DNA of 64,000 bases, taken from assembly GCF_014646335.1 (NCBI RefSeq), contig NZ_BMNG01000015.1, positions 186,001 to 250,000 of the forward strand, given 5' to 3'. Below the pieces are notes generated by a model. The model saw only the letters and a list, made by a program, of their open reading frames with translations. It was not told where the DNA came from and made no database searches. Made by a program: the position numbers and the translations under genes. Of this stretch, positions 7,395 through 15,642 are shown piece by piece; within the stretch, counting starts at the first letter, position 1; the number at the start of each line of letters is the position of its first letter. This DNA comes from Streptomyces lasiicapitis. GTDB taxonomy: Bacteria > Actinomycetota > Actinomycetes > Streptomycetales > Streptomycetaceae.

Positions 7395-8567
7395 TCACCG
7401 AGGGGCGGCCAGCACTGCCGCGAGGCCTTCTTGGAGATCCTTGACGAAGTACTCGGGAACCTCCAGCGACGGGAAATGTCCCCCGGTTTCGGGCGCCCTC
7501 CATCGGACGATCTGCCGGTACCGCTCCTGCGCCCAGACACGCGGAGACTTCTCGATGTCGCGGGGATACATGGTGATCGCCGACGGGACGTCGACCCGGA
7601 GTTCGGGATCGAGCGAGTTGTGGCTTTCGTAGTAGATGCGGGCCGCCGACGCTCCGGACTGCGTCAGCCAGTACAAGGTGACGTCGTCGAGAATCCTGTC
7701 CCTGGAAATCGTCTCGAACGGGCTGTCTTCGGTGTCCGACCACTCGGCGAACTTGTCGAGGATCCAGGCGAGAAGCCCGACCGGTGAGTCGACGAGCGAG
7801 TAGCCGATGGTCTGCGGCCGGGTCGCCTGCTGCTTCGCGTACGCCGCGCGGTGGCGCCAGAAATGGCGGGTCTCCTCGGTCCACTCGCGCTCGGCCGCGG
7901 TCAGCCCGTCCGTCGTCAAGCCGGGCGGTGCCTGCGCGGTCGTGGTGTGGATGCCGAGAACGTGCGCCGGGAACCTGCCGCCGAGAACCGTGGTGATCAC
8001 ACCTCCCCAGTCGCCGCCGTGGGCCACGAACTTGCCGTAGCCGAGCCTTCCCATCAGCTCCACCCAGGCGGCCGCGATCTTCTCGGTTCCCCACCCGGTG
8101 GTGGCCGGCCTGTCGCTGTAACCGAAGCCCGGCAGCGACGGGATCACGACGTGGAACGCCGGCGCGTCCGCGTCTTTCGGATCCGCCAGCTCGTCCACCA
8201 CATCGATGAACTCGGCAATGCTGCCTGGCCAGCCGTGCGTCACGATCAGCGGAGTGGCATCCGCGCGCGCGGACCGGCGGTGCAGGAAGTGGATTCCCAG
8301 ACCGTCAATGGTCGTACGGAACTGGCCGATCCGGTCGAGGCGCTCTTCGAACGACCGCCAGTTGTACCCGGTGCGCCAGTAGTTCACGACATCGACGAGG
8401 GCGGCGAGCGGAACGCCCTGTTCCCACCGGCGAGGGCCGGGCGCGGCGCGATGGACCGTCTCGGCCTCCGGCAGTCGCGCCGCGGCCAGTCGCGCGCGCA
8501 GATCCTCGAGGTCGGCGTCGGTTGCGTGGGCTTCAAAGGCTTGTACGTCGCTGGTGGGACGGGGCAT
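7395..8567 (-). CDS. Epoxide hydrolase family alpha/beta hydrolase
   Basis: 390 aa, the full length of the microsomal-type (EHN-domain) epoxide hydrolases of actinobacteria. The N-terminal ~100 residues match the EHN lid (WRTGYNWRSFEERLDRIGQFRTTIDGLGIHFLHRRS). Next come the oxyanion motif HGWPGS at 111-116 and the nucleophile motif GGDWGG with Asp186. The expected activity is opening of an epoxide through an alkyl-enzyme ester on that Asp. It is divergent from the CGNR regulator gene at 8676 and shares a promoter region with repeated sites, so it is probably controlled by it. The natural substrate is unknown. Confidence 0.85.
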   Translation of the reverse strand: MPRPTSDVQAFEAHATDADLEDLRARLAAARLPEAETVHRAAPGPRRWEQGVPLAALVDVVNYWRTGYNWRSFEERLDRIGQFRTTIDGLGIHFLHRRSARADATPLIVTHGWPGSIAEFIDVVDELADPKDADAPAFHVVIPSLPGFGYSDRPATTGWGTEKIAAAWVELMGRLGYGKFVAHGGDWGGVITTVLGGRFPAHVLGIHTTTAQAPPGLTTDGLTAAEREWTEETRHFWRHRAAYAKQQATRPQTIGYSLVDSPVGLLAWILDKFAEWSDTEDSPFETISRDRILDDVTLYWLTQSGASAARIYYESHNSLDPELRVDVPSAITMYPRDIEKSPRVWAQERYRQIVRWRAPETGGHFPSLEVPEYFVKDLQEGLAAVLAAPR

Positions 8568-8586
8568 GAGACCTCCTGGCCGTCGC

Positions 8587-8675
8587 GGAACCGGCTCTGA
8601 CCTTCGAAGAACCGGCTAAGGCGGTTCCACTATGCCGCGCCTCCAAGCCGACGCGCAACCGGCTAAGGTGGTTCC
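8587..8675. promoter_or_regulatory. Shared promoter with repeated AACCGGCTAAGG sites
   Basis: AACCGGCTAAGGYGGTTCC occurs at 8610-8628 (Y=C) and 8657-8675 (Y=T). A half copy GGAACCGGCT is at 8587-8596. Each full site is an interrupted palindrome (GAACC...GGTTC). The second site contains TAAGGT seven bases before the ATG at 8676, which would be a -10 box of a leaderless message. Most likely the operator of the CGNR regulator acting on both divergent genes. Confidence 0.55.
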
Positions 8676-9251
8676 ATGCGTGCTGGCTTCCCTGACTTCC
8701 GCCTCGGCAATGTGCTGGCGACCAGCTTCACGGGGACTCTGTCGGAGCGTCATGGCGACGCCGTGGAGCGCATTCCCACGCCGCAGCGACTCGTCGACTG
8801 GCTGGCAGTGAGCGGCCTCGCCGTGGACTCCTGCACCACTGCCCAGCTCGACCTCGCGCGGGAACTGAGGGAGTCGATTCATGCCGCCGCGACAGCGGCC
8901 GCGATCCAGGACGCTCTGCCTGCGGCTGCTGTCCGAGTCATCAATGACCGCAGCGCTCAGGGCCGGGCCGCGGCGATCCTGACGCCCGAGGGCAAGCGGC
9001 GATGGCGGCTCAGCTCGGCTTCCCCCGTGGAAGATGCCCTCGGCGTGATCGCCGCCGACGCGATCAGCGTCATCGCAGGCGAACGAGACGGAAAATTGGC
9101 CCTGTGCGCCTCACCCACCTGCCAAGCCGCCTTCTTCGACACCAGCCAGAGCCGCACCCGTAGATGGTGCGACATGAACACGTGCGGGAATCGTCAGAAG
9201 AAGGCGCGATTCCATGCCAACCAGCGCAGATCCCCCAGATCGGCGGAGTGA
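8676..9251 (+). CDS. CGNR zinc-finger (ABATE domain) regulator
   Basis: 191 aa. The N-terminal part (FTGTLSERHGDAVERIPTPQRLVDWLAVSGL) is the stress-induced ABATE domain. The C-terminus carries the zinc finger CASPTCQAAFFDTSQSRTRRWC followed by CGNRQKKARFH, which is the CGNR signature. Such proteins act as transcription regulators of neighbouring genes. This one is divergent from the epoxide hydrolase gene. The ATG lies seven bases after a -10-like TAAGGT, so the transcript probably has no leader. Confidence 0.85.
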   Translation: MRAGFPDFRLGNVLATSFTGTLSERHGDAVERIPTPQRLVDWLAVSGLAVDSCTTAQLDLARELRESIHAAATAAAIQDALPAAAVRVINDRSAQGRAAAILTPEGKRRWRLSSASPVEDALGVIAADAISVIAGERDGKLALCASPTCQAAFFDTSQSRTRRWCDMNTCGNRQKKARFHANQRRSPRSAE

Positions 9252-9306
9252 TCGTCACCTCGGTACGTGGGCGACGCCGCGTCGGGTGATCACGGGCACG
9301 GCAGGA

Positions 9307-9654
9307 TCAGCAGGACGGCGCGCAGTGCCGTGTCGCCTGCGGACCGGCCAGGACGTCGAAGCCGTACCCAAAGGCGGCGAGCCCCGCGATCGCCGCCGCC
9401 AGTCCGAGCGCGGTACGCCACCGGCCCCGTACCGCGACGAAAATAGCCAGTGCGGTGGCGGTCCCGCCGAGCATCAGGACCGGCAGGCCCAGCCGGAGCA
9501 AGTCCGGGTTGGTCTCACCCTCGAAACTGCCGAAGAGGCCCCTTCGGCCGTACGGCAGCCAGACCGCGAAGCCCGCGAGCGCGCCGAGTACCGCTGTCAG
9601 GCACCCCGCGGCGCCGGTGACGGCTTCACGCCGGGGCGTCTGTTCAGTTTTCAT
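9307..9654 (-). CDS. Small three-helix membrane protein
   Basis: 115 aa from the ATG at 9654; the reading frame is open far upstream, but that part is shadow sequence. Three hydrophobic segments lie at about residues 15-36, 55-75 and 80-104, and two Cys sit in the tail (HCAPSC). No family was recognised. It lies between the CGNR gene and the ABC-F promoter and is transcribed away from the latter. Confidence 0.5.
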   Translation of the reverse strand: MKTEQTPRREAVTGAAGCLTAVLGALAGFAVWLPYGRRGLFGSFEGETNPDLLRLGLPVLMLGGTATALAIFVAVRGRWRTALGLAAAIAGLAAFGYGFDVLAGPQATRHCAPSC

Positions 9655-9765
9655 GCACGGAGAGACGCCTCGCCGGGGCTGGGAAGTTCCGCCTGCCGAC
9701 CAAGATCGTCGAGCACAAGACCCGCGGCATGCTGAGCGGATCACGGACTTCGCGCTCCGAACGAG

Positions 9766-9795
9766 TTGAGGCGAGACGGCTCGTCTTGTTATAGT
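9766..9795 (+). promoter_or_regulatory. Promoter TTGAGG-18-TATAGT for the ABC-F gene
   Basis: A -35 box TTGAGG (9766-9771), an 18-base spacer and a -10 box TATAGT (9790-9795) form a good vegetative-type (HrdB) promoter. The ATG of a 7-codon ORF begins seven bases after the -10 box, so the leader ORF should be at or next to the transcript 5' end. Confidence 0.65.
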
Positions 9796-9801
9796 CGGGG
9801 C

Positions 9802-9825
9802 ATGGCTTTCCTCTTCTTCGTCTGA
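9802..9825 (+). CDS. Leader peptide MAFLFFV upstream of ABC-F gene
   Basis: ATG to TGA encodes seven residues, MAFLFFV. It sits right behind a strong promoter and 66 bases before the ABC-F start. Ribosome-stalling leader ORFs of this kind control several ABC-F and Erm resistance genes by attenuation (known biology). Here the role is inferred. The 66-base spacer contains short complementary stretches (GGGCA near 9830 against TGCCC near 9868-9886) that could form alternative hairpins. Confidence 0.55.
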   Translation: MAFLFFV

Positions 9826-9891
9826 GTCCGGGCACGGCCCCTGTCGCCGTTTCTGCTGCCCGTCGACCCTTCGCATGCCCAGGGAAGTCCT

Positions 9892-11544
9892 ATGCGCGAC
9901 CGCGCACATACCACCCTGCCCACCACCGCCCCCGCTGTGGCGCAGCTGTCCGTCAAGTCCGTCACCAAGTCGTACGGCACCCGGACCATCCTCGACCAGG
10001 TCACCTTCACCGTCCGGCCGGGTGAGAAGGCCGCCGTCATCGGCGAGAACGGCTCCGGCAAGTCCACCTTGCTGCGGCTGCTCGCCACGGCCGAGACGCC
10101 GGACGCCGGGGAGGTCACCGTCCGTTTTCCCGGCGGAGCCGGCCACCTCGCCCAGACCCTCGACCTCGACGCGGACTGCACCGTGCAGGACGCCGTCGAC
10201 CTCGCTCTGACCGAACTGCGCGACATGGAGCGAAGGCTCCGTGCCGCAGAGGAGTCCCTCGCCGACGCGTCGGACGAGGAACTCGCCGCGTACGGCGAGC
10301 TGTTGACCGCGTATGAGGAACGCGGCGGATACGAGGCGGACGCCCGTGTGGATGCCGCCATGCACGGGCTCGGCCTCGCCCGGATCACCCGGGAGCGCCT
10401 GCTCGGCTCACTGTCCGGCGGCGAACAGTCGCGCCTCGCGCTCGCCTGCGTCCTGGCCGCCGCCCCCGAACTGCTGCTCCTGGACGAACCGACGAACCAC
10501 CTCGACGCGGCGGCCGTGCGCTGGCTGGAGGAACACCTGCGCGCACACCGCGGCACCGTCGTCGCGGTCACCCACGACCGCGGCTTCCTGGAGCACATCG
10601 CCACCACGATCCTCGAGGTCGACCGGGACGAGTGCACCGTGAACCGGTACGGCGACGGCTGGGCCGGCTACCGCGCCGCGAAGGCCGCCGCCCGGCGCGG
10701 AGCGGAGCAGCGGTACGCGGACTGGGTCGAGGAGGTGGCCCGCGCAGAGGAACTCCTTGAGGCCGCGGGCAGGAGGCTGGCCACCACCGGCCGCGACCCG
10801 AAGCAGGGCTTCGGCAAGCACCGCCGCTCCAGCGAGGCGAAGCTCGGCGGGCAGGTGCGCTCGGTGCGGGAGCGCCTGGCTTGGCTGCGGCGCAACCCGG
10901 TGGCGGAGCCGCCGGTACCGCTCCGGTTCACGACGGCGCTGCCGTCGCCAGCCGGCGGCCCGGTCCGGGGCGCACTCGCCGAGCTCGACAACGTACAGAT
11001 CGGGGAACGGCTGCGCCTGGACGGGCTCCTGGCGATCGAGCCCGGAGGGCGCCTCCTTGTCACGGGCGAGAACGGCGCGGGCAAGACGACGCTGCTCCGC
11101 GTCCTGGCGGGCGACCTGCGGCCGGACGCGGGCACGGCGCGCCGCCCCGCCCGGATCGGCTACCTCGCCCAGGAACTGCCCGCGCACGCCACGCGGCTGC
11201 CGCTGCTCGCCGCGTTCGCCGTCGGGCGTCCCGGGCTGCCGGACGAGTACGCCGAACAGCTCCTGTCCCTGGGCCTGTTCCGCGAACAGGACCTGCACGT
11301 CCCGGTCGCCGCCCTGTCCGTGGGACAGCGGCGGCGGCTGCAGATCGCGACCCTGGTGACCCGGCCCGCGGACCTCCTCGTCCTCGACGAGCCGACCAAC
11401 CACATCGCACTCGACCTGGTCGAGGACCTTCAGGCGGCGCTCGCGGCGTACCCAGGGGCGGTGGTCGCGGTCTCGCACGATCGCGACTTCCGTGCGCGCT
11501 TCGAAGCCGAGCGGCTGGAACTGCACGCCGGTCGTCGGTGCTGA
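9892..11544 (+). CDS. ABC-F family ATPase, antibiotic-resistance type
   Basis: 550 aa with two ABC domains and no membrane segments. First domain: Walker A GENGSGKST (51-59), signature LSGGEQ (175-180), Walker B LLLLDEPTNHLD. Linker: ~80 residues with charged coiled coil (about 230-320). Second domain: Walker A GENGAGKTT, degenerate signature LSVGQR, Walker B LLVLDEPTNHI. ABC-F proteins bind the ribosomal E site. Actinomycete members of this length (TlrC/OleB/VarM type) protect the ribosome from macrolides, lincosamides or streptogramins. The leader peptide upstream supports drug-inducible expression. Which drug is sensed cannot be told. The downstream APH-like gene may be part of the same resistance locus. 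Confidence 0.85.
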   Translation: MRDRAHTTLPTTAPAVAQLSVKSVTKSYGTRTILDQVTFTVRPGEKAAVIGENGSGKSTLLRLLATAETPDAGEVTVRFPGGAGHLAQTLDLDADCTVQDAVDLALTELRDMERRLRAAEESLADASDEELAAYGELLTAYEERGGYEADARVDAAMHGLGLARITRERLLGSLSGGEQSRLALACVLAAAPELLLLDEPTNHLDAAAVRWLEEHLRAHRGTVVAVTHDRGFLEHIATTILEVDRDECTVNRYGDGWAGYRAAKAAARRGAEQRYADWVEEVARAEELLEAAGRRLATTGRDPKQGFGKHRRSSEAKLGGQVRSVRERLAWLRRNPVAEPPVPLRFTTALPSPAGGPVRGALAELDNVQIGERLRLDGLLAIEPGGRLLVTGENGAGKTTLLRVLAGDLRPDAGTARRPARIGYLAQELPAHATRLPLLAAFAVGRPGLPDEYAEQLLSLGLFREQDLHVPVAALSVGQRRRLQIATLVTRPADLLVLDEPTNHIALDLVEDLQAALAAYPGAVVAVSHDRDFRARFEAERLELHAGRRC

Positions 11545-11613
11545 CCCGCTCCGGCCCAGTCCGCCCCGCCCCGAATCGCTCGGCATCCGTCAATCCACTG
11601 AAACGAGGGATCC

Positions 11614-12567
11614 ATGACCACCTTCCTGACACCACAACAGCGCGCCGACCGCACCTCCGCTGCCGTCGAGGCAGCCGTCGCGGCCGGGCGTGAGCGCGGC
11701 CTGACCGTCACCGAGCCCACGGTGCTCCACGACGTCTTCTCGGTCGTCGTCCACCTGGCCCCCTCGCCGGTCGTGGCCCGGATTCCCACCGTCCTGCCCC
11801 GCCCGGACGACCACCTGGCCGCGCTCGCGCGCCGCCAGCAGGACGAGCTGGACGTCACACAGTGGCTGGCCGACCAGAAGATCCCCGTGATCGCGCCCAG
11901 CCCGCTCGTGCCGCGCGAACCTGTGCGGCGCGACGGGTTCTCGATGACGTTCTGGCCGTTCGTCGAGGAGGCCCGGGACAAGGAACCCGACTACGTCGCG
12001 AACGCCGAGAGCGTCGCCGACCTGCACGCGGCACTGTGCGCCTACCCGGGCCGCCTGGAGTTCCTCTCCGCGGCCGACCCGCGGTTCATCGCGGACAGCC
12101 TCGCCCTGCTCGACCAACATCCCGACCTGATCGGAGCGGCCGAGCTCGACCGGGCCCGCCGCGAATGGCAGTTCCTCGAACCCCTCGTACGCTCACGCAG
12201 CGCCTTCGAGGCTCGGTTCCCCGGCGTCGACCTCCAGCCCATCCACGGCGACTCCCCGCCCGCGAACATCTTCAACGCGGTGGACGGCGACCTCTACGCC
12301 GACTTCGAACTGGTCACCCTGGGGCCCGTCGAGTGGGACCTGGCCGCTCTCGGACCCGAGCACGAAGCCGCCTACAACCGCGGCGCACGACGCAACGGCA
12401 CGAGGCCGCTCGACGAGGAGGTCCTGGCCTTCGTCAACGCCCTGGGCATGGTGCGGGTCATCGCCACCCTCACCCTGGTCCCGCAGCTTCCGGAACTGAT
12501 GGAGTACCTCAAGCCCGCGGTCGACCACTGGCGGACGACGCCGTTCGCCGCCGGCATGAGCACCTGA
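11614..12567 (+). CDS. Aminoglycoside phosphotransferase-like kinase
   Basis: 317 aa of the APH/choline-kinase fold. The catalytic-loop motif HGDSPPANIF begins at residue 211 (His211, Asp213), and the metal-binding block is DFELVTLGPVEWDLA. The N-lobe has VVVHLAPSPVVARIP. The family phosphorylates hydroxyls of antibiotics or small metabolites. The substrate here is unknown. It follows the ABC-F gene by 70 bases on the same strand and may be co-transcribed with it. It converges with the LLM oxidoreductase gene. Confidence 0.75.
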   Translation: MTTFLTPQQRADRTSAAVEAAVAAGRERGLTVTEPTVLHDVFSVVVHLAPSPVVARIPTVLPRPDDHLAALARRQQDELDVTQWLADQKIPVIAPSPLVPREPVRRDGFSMTFWPFVEEARDKEPDYVANAESVADLHAALCAYPGRLEFLSAADPRFIADSLALLDQHPDLIGAAELDRARREWQFLEPLVRSRSAFEARFPGVDLQPIHGDSPPANIFNAVDGDLYADFELVTLGPVEWDLAALGPEHEAAYNRGARRNGTRPLDEEVLAFVNALGMVRVIATLTLVPQLPELMEYLKPAVDHWRTTPFAAGMST

Positions 12568-12573
12568 TACCGC

Positions 12574-13653
12574 TCAGGTGAGGAGTTTCGCGAGCACGGC
12601 CATCTCGGTGGGTGGGTCGATGACCGGCTGGATGAGGAGTTCGTCGATGCCGGCCTGTTCCAGGGTGGTGATGCGGGTGAGGAGGTCGTCGCGGGTGCCG
12701 ACCAGGGCCAGGGTGTTCATCAGGGAGGGCAGGACCAGGTCCCGGTCCTGTGGTGTGATGCGTCCGAGGTAGTTGGGGTAGAGCTTGGTGTGCCGGTCGG
12801 GTGCGGTGGCGGTGGTGCCGCGCCGGTCGAGGAGTCGGTGGACCGCGTCGCGTTCCTCGGGGCCGAGTTGCTCGGCGAGGGAGGGTGTGTCGGCGGCTGT
12901 GTCGGCGGCGAAGGACAGCAGCGACAGGACGAGGTGGCCCGTGGCGTCCCGGGCCGCGTCGCTGTGGGGGTCCTCGTCCTCGTCGAGGAGGTGGAGCGAG
13001 GTGACCACGTAGGAGTCCGCCCGGGAGTCCGTGTGGGTGTCGGGGGCGTGGGGTGTGCCCTGGGCGGCGTGGCGGCGGGTGTCGTGCAGCGCGTGCCAGG
13101 CGGTGGGGTCAAGGAGGCCGAAGGAGATGAGGCCGGTGCCGCGGCGGCCGGCGACGGCGGCGGCCTTGGGGCCGAGCAGCGCGGCCACGACGAACTCGAT
13201 CGGGTCGGCGGTGTTCACGTGCGCCCCGGCGTGCAGGAACCGGATGTCGCGGACCCGGTCGCCTTCGCGGTACTCGGTCGAGCGTCCGGCGCACAGGTCC
13301 TGCAGTGCGCGGGTGAAGTTCTCCAGCCTGGCCGCCGTGGTCGGCCGCATGGCCAGGGTGCGCCGGGCGGTGTTCCCCGTGCCGACTCCGCAGATGATCC
13401 GGCCCGGTGCCAGGGCGTTGAGGCTGGCGAGCCCGCTCGCGGTGGCCGGGGCCGAGCGCAGCGCCGGGGAGGTCACGCCGATGCCGAGCCTGATGCGGCT
13501 GGTGGCCTTCGCGCACAGGCTCAAGGCGACGAAGGGGTCGCCGTGGACCATCGGGGTGTCGTTGACCCAGAAGCTGTGCAAGCCCAACTCCTCGGCCTGC
13601 ACGGCGAGTTCCTCCACACCGGGCTGCGCGGCGACAACGACGCCTGCACGCAT
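12574..13653 (-). CDS. LLM-class F420-dependent oxidoreductase
   Basis: 359 aa from the ATG at 13653, preceded on its strand by GGAGG. The upstream in-frame extension lacks coding character. A TIM-barrel luciferase-like fold is indicated by GVVVAAQPGVEELAVQAEELGLHSFWVNDTP at the start, by RIRLGIGVTSP, and by GRIICGVGTGN. The C-terminal part ends LVGTRDDLLTRITTLEQAGIDELLIQP. In actinobacteria this subgroup uses reduced F420, less often FMN, to reduce unknown substrates. It is divergent from the gene at 13956 across ~300 bases. Confidence 0.8.
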   Translation of the reverse strand: MRAGVVVAAQPGVEELAVQAEELGLHSFWVNDTPMVHGDPFVALSLCAKATSRIRLGIGVTSPALRSAPATASGLASLNALAPGRIICGVGTGNTARRTLAMRPTTAARLENFTRALQDLCAGRSTEYREGDRVRDIRFLHAGAHVNTADPIEFVVAALLGPKAAAVAGRRGTGLISFGLLDPTAWHALHDTRRHAAQGTPHAPDTHTDSRADSYVVTSLHLLDEDEDPHSDAARDATGHLVLSLLSFAADTAADTPSLAEQLGPEERDAVHRLLDRRGTTATAPDRHTKLYPNYLGRITPQDRDLVLPSLMNTLALVGTRDDLLTRITTLEQAGIDELLIQPVIDPPTEMAVLAKLLT

Positions 13654-13841
13654 CAAGACCTCCAAGGTGTGCGGAGCGAATCGAACTTGCTCAGCATGGC
13701 AGGTCCCGGCGCAGGGCAGTTGCGGAGTCGTGTGATCTCTTTGCGTCGCAGGGCGGGGTGGCACCGGGCACGGGACGCCCCCGGCATACAGCTGTTGGAT
13801 CAGCCGGACTCGGCGGTCCGGGCGGGGCGCCCCGCCCCGAC

Positions 13842-13870
13842 TTGCCCCTGACGCCAACGTCAGCTTTTAG
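13842..13870 (+). promoter_or_regulatory. Candidate promoter with palindromic operator
   Basis: TTGCCC (13842-13847) and TTTTAG (13865-13870) are 17 bases apart. The perfect palindrome CTGACG-CCAA-CGTCAG (13848-13863) fills the spacer. That is a classic position for a repressor site controlling the oxidoreductase at 13956. Which regulator binds is unknown. Confidence 0.4.
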
Positions 13871-13955
13871 CGTGGTGGGCGTCGGCGCCCGCCGAGCATG
13901 CACCCCACTGATCTCACGAACGGCCGGTCCAGGCCGTGTGGAAAGGCAGAACGTC

Positions 13956-14861
13956 ATGCGCGCAGTCCGGTATCACGAGTACGGCGGTGTGGAGACCCTG
14001 GTGGTCGAGCAGGTGCCGGACCCGCATCCCGGACCCGGCGAGATCCGCGTCCGCGTCGCGGCGGCCGGCGTCAATCCCGTCGACTGGAAGGTGCGTTCCG
14101 GTGCGGTGCGCGAGGTGCTCCCCATGGACCTGCCCGCGATTCCCGGGCGTGATGCCGTCGGCGTGGTCGACGAGATCGGTGCGGGCGTGCAGGGGGTGAG
14201 CATCGGCGACCGTGTCTTCGGTCTTGGCGGCGTCACCGGCGCGACGGCGGAGCTGGCCGTGCTCTCGGCCTGGGCCCCCGCGCCCGCCACGTGGACCGAC
14301 GAGGAGGCCGCCGGCGCCGGTCTGGCATCGGTGACCGCGATGGGCGGGCTGAAGGCGCTCGGTCCCCTGCGCGGGCGCACCCTGCTCGTCGAGGGCGCCG
14401 CCGGAGGCGTGGGCAGTGCCGCGGTCGAGATCGCGGTGGCTCAGGGCGCCACCGTGATCGGGACGGCCAGCGAGCGCAACCACGAGTTCCTCACCTCCCT
14501 TGGAGCCGTTCCCACCACCTACGGCACCGGCCTCGCGCAGCGCCTCGCCCGCCTGGCTCCGGACGGCGTCGACATCGCGCTCGACACCGCGGCCTCCGGC
14601 TCCCTGCCCGATCTCATCGCGATCGTGGGCGACCCGGCTCGCGTGTCGACGATCGCCGACTACGCCAACGCGCAGCGCCTTGGCGTGCATCTGGCCAACG
14701 CGGAGAACGACTCCACCCTCCTCGCCGAAGCGGGCGAACTCGGCCGACAAGGCCGCTACACACCGCGCATCGAGCGGACCTACCCCATCGAACAGATCGC
14801 GGAAGCGCACGCACACGCCGAGCGCGGACACACACAGGGAAAGATCGTCGTCAGCATCTGA
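13956..14861 (+). CDS. NADPH:quinone reductase-like zinc-independent alcohol dehydrogenase
   Basis: 301 aa, MDR superfamily. The N-terminal GroES-like half runs MRAVRYHEYGGVETLVVEQVPDPHPGPGEIRVRV, then AAGVNPVDWKVRSG. The Rossmann half has the dinucleotide motif EGAAGGVGSAAVEIA, and the C-terminal EQIAEAHAHAERGHTQGKIVV is typical of quinone oxidoreductases. No structural-zinc Cys cluster is seen. The ATG at 13956 was chosen because the MRAV start is the family start. It converges with the TetR gene at 14920. Confidence 0.8.
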   Translation: MRAVRYHEYGGVETLVVEQVPDPHPGPGEIRVRVAAAGVNPVDWKVRSGAVREVLPMDLPAIPGRDAVGVVDEIGAGVQGVSIGDRVFGLGGVTGATAELAVLSAWAPAPATWTDEEAAGAGLASVTAMGGLKALGPLRGRTLLVEGAAGGVGSAAVEIAVAQGATVIGTASERNHEFLTSLGAVPTTYGTGLAQRLARLAPDGVDIALDTAASGSLPDLIAIVGDPARVSTIADYANAQRLGVHLANAENDSTLLAEAGELGRQGRYTPRIERTYPIEQIAEAHAHAERGHTQGKIVVSI

Positions 14862-14919
14862 GCTTGCCCACCTCGTCGCGATCCGGCCAAGGCTTCGATG
14901 AGGACCGACCCGGCAGTCC

Positions 14920-15513
14920 TCAGCCGCCCACCAGCATTGCCACCAGGCGCGTCATGGGGGGCCGCGGGTCAGGTGTGCCCGGCCAACTGGTCATCAGCAG
15001 GTGGTGGGCGGTGCCGACGATGGCGAGCGCCACGGTGCTCGGGTCGGCGGTCTCCGCCACCCGGCCGAGCCGCTGTTCGGCCGCCAGATAGGTGCTGATG
15101 GCTTCCTCGATCGCGGCGAGGCCGGGCGCCCCGCCTTCCAGGGCCTCGCGGATTTGCCGCGTGGTGGCGGGTCGGCTCATGGCCAGGCCCGAGAGAGCCG
15201 GACCAGCGGAGTCGAACAGCGCGAGGGCGACGGCGTTGAGGTTCCCCGCCACCGTGCCCTGCCCGGTGAGCTGCGACAGCGTCTGCGCCTGCGCCGCCGT
15301 CCGCGCGAACCGGTCGAGGCAGAGATCGGCCACGAACTCGTCGAGCCCCGCGAAGTGCGCGTGCAACAGCCCCTTGGCGCAGCCTGCCTCGGTGGTGACG
15401 GCCCGGCTGGTGAGCGCGCCGGGGCCGTCCCTCTCCACGACGCGCTCGGCCGCAGCGAACAGCCGCTCGCGTACGTCCGGCGTTGCCACTCCGCGCGGTG
15501 ACATGGGCCTCAT
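14920..15513 (-). CDS. TetR-family repressor
   Basis: About 197 aa from the ATG at 15513 (MRPMSPRG); ATG 15504 is an alternative. The helix-turn-helix lies in residues ~10-55 (RERLFAAAERVVERDGPGALTSRAVTTEAGCAKGLLHAHFAGLDEFVADLCLDRF). Divergent from the methyltransferase gene, with two palindromic sites between them, so it very likely represses that gene and itself. The ligand is unknown. Confidence 0.8.
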   Translation of the reverse strand: MRPMSPRGVATPDVRERLFAAAERVVERDGPGALTSRAVTTEAGCAKGLLHAHFAGLDEFVADLCLDRFARTAAQAQTLSQLTGQGTVAGNLNAVALALFDSAGPALSGLAMSRPATTRQIREALEGGAPGLAAIEEAISTYLAAEQRLGRVAETADPSTVALAIVGTAHHLLMTSWPGTPDPRPPMTRLVAMLVGG

Positions 15514-15578
15514 TTCCGTTCCGGTGCCGCTGCCCTCACTGGGCGCAACTTCGTGAATGGTACCGGGGATTGCGGGTT

Positions 15579-15613
15579 TGGGCATGTGCCCATACTGTTT
15601 GGGCGTATGCCCA
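15579..15613. promoter_or_regulatory. Twin palindromic operators around a -10 box
   Basis: TGGGCATGTGCCCA (15579-15592) and TGGGCGTATGCCCA (15600-15613) are near-identical palindromes 21 bases apart. A -10-like TACTGT (15593-15598) lies between them. They match the expected operator of the divergent TetR gene. Confidence 0.65.
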
Positions 15614-15642
15614 TTCTCCGTCGTTCACCACAGGAGGCCCCC

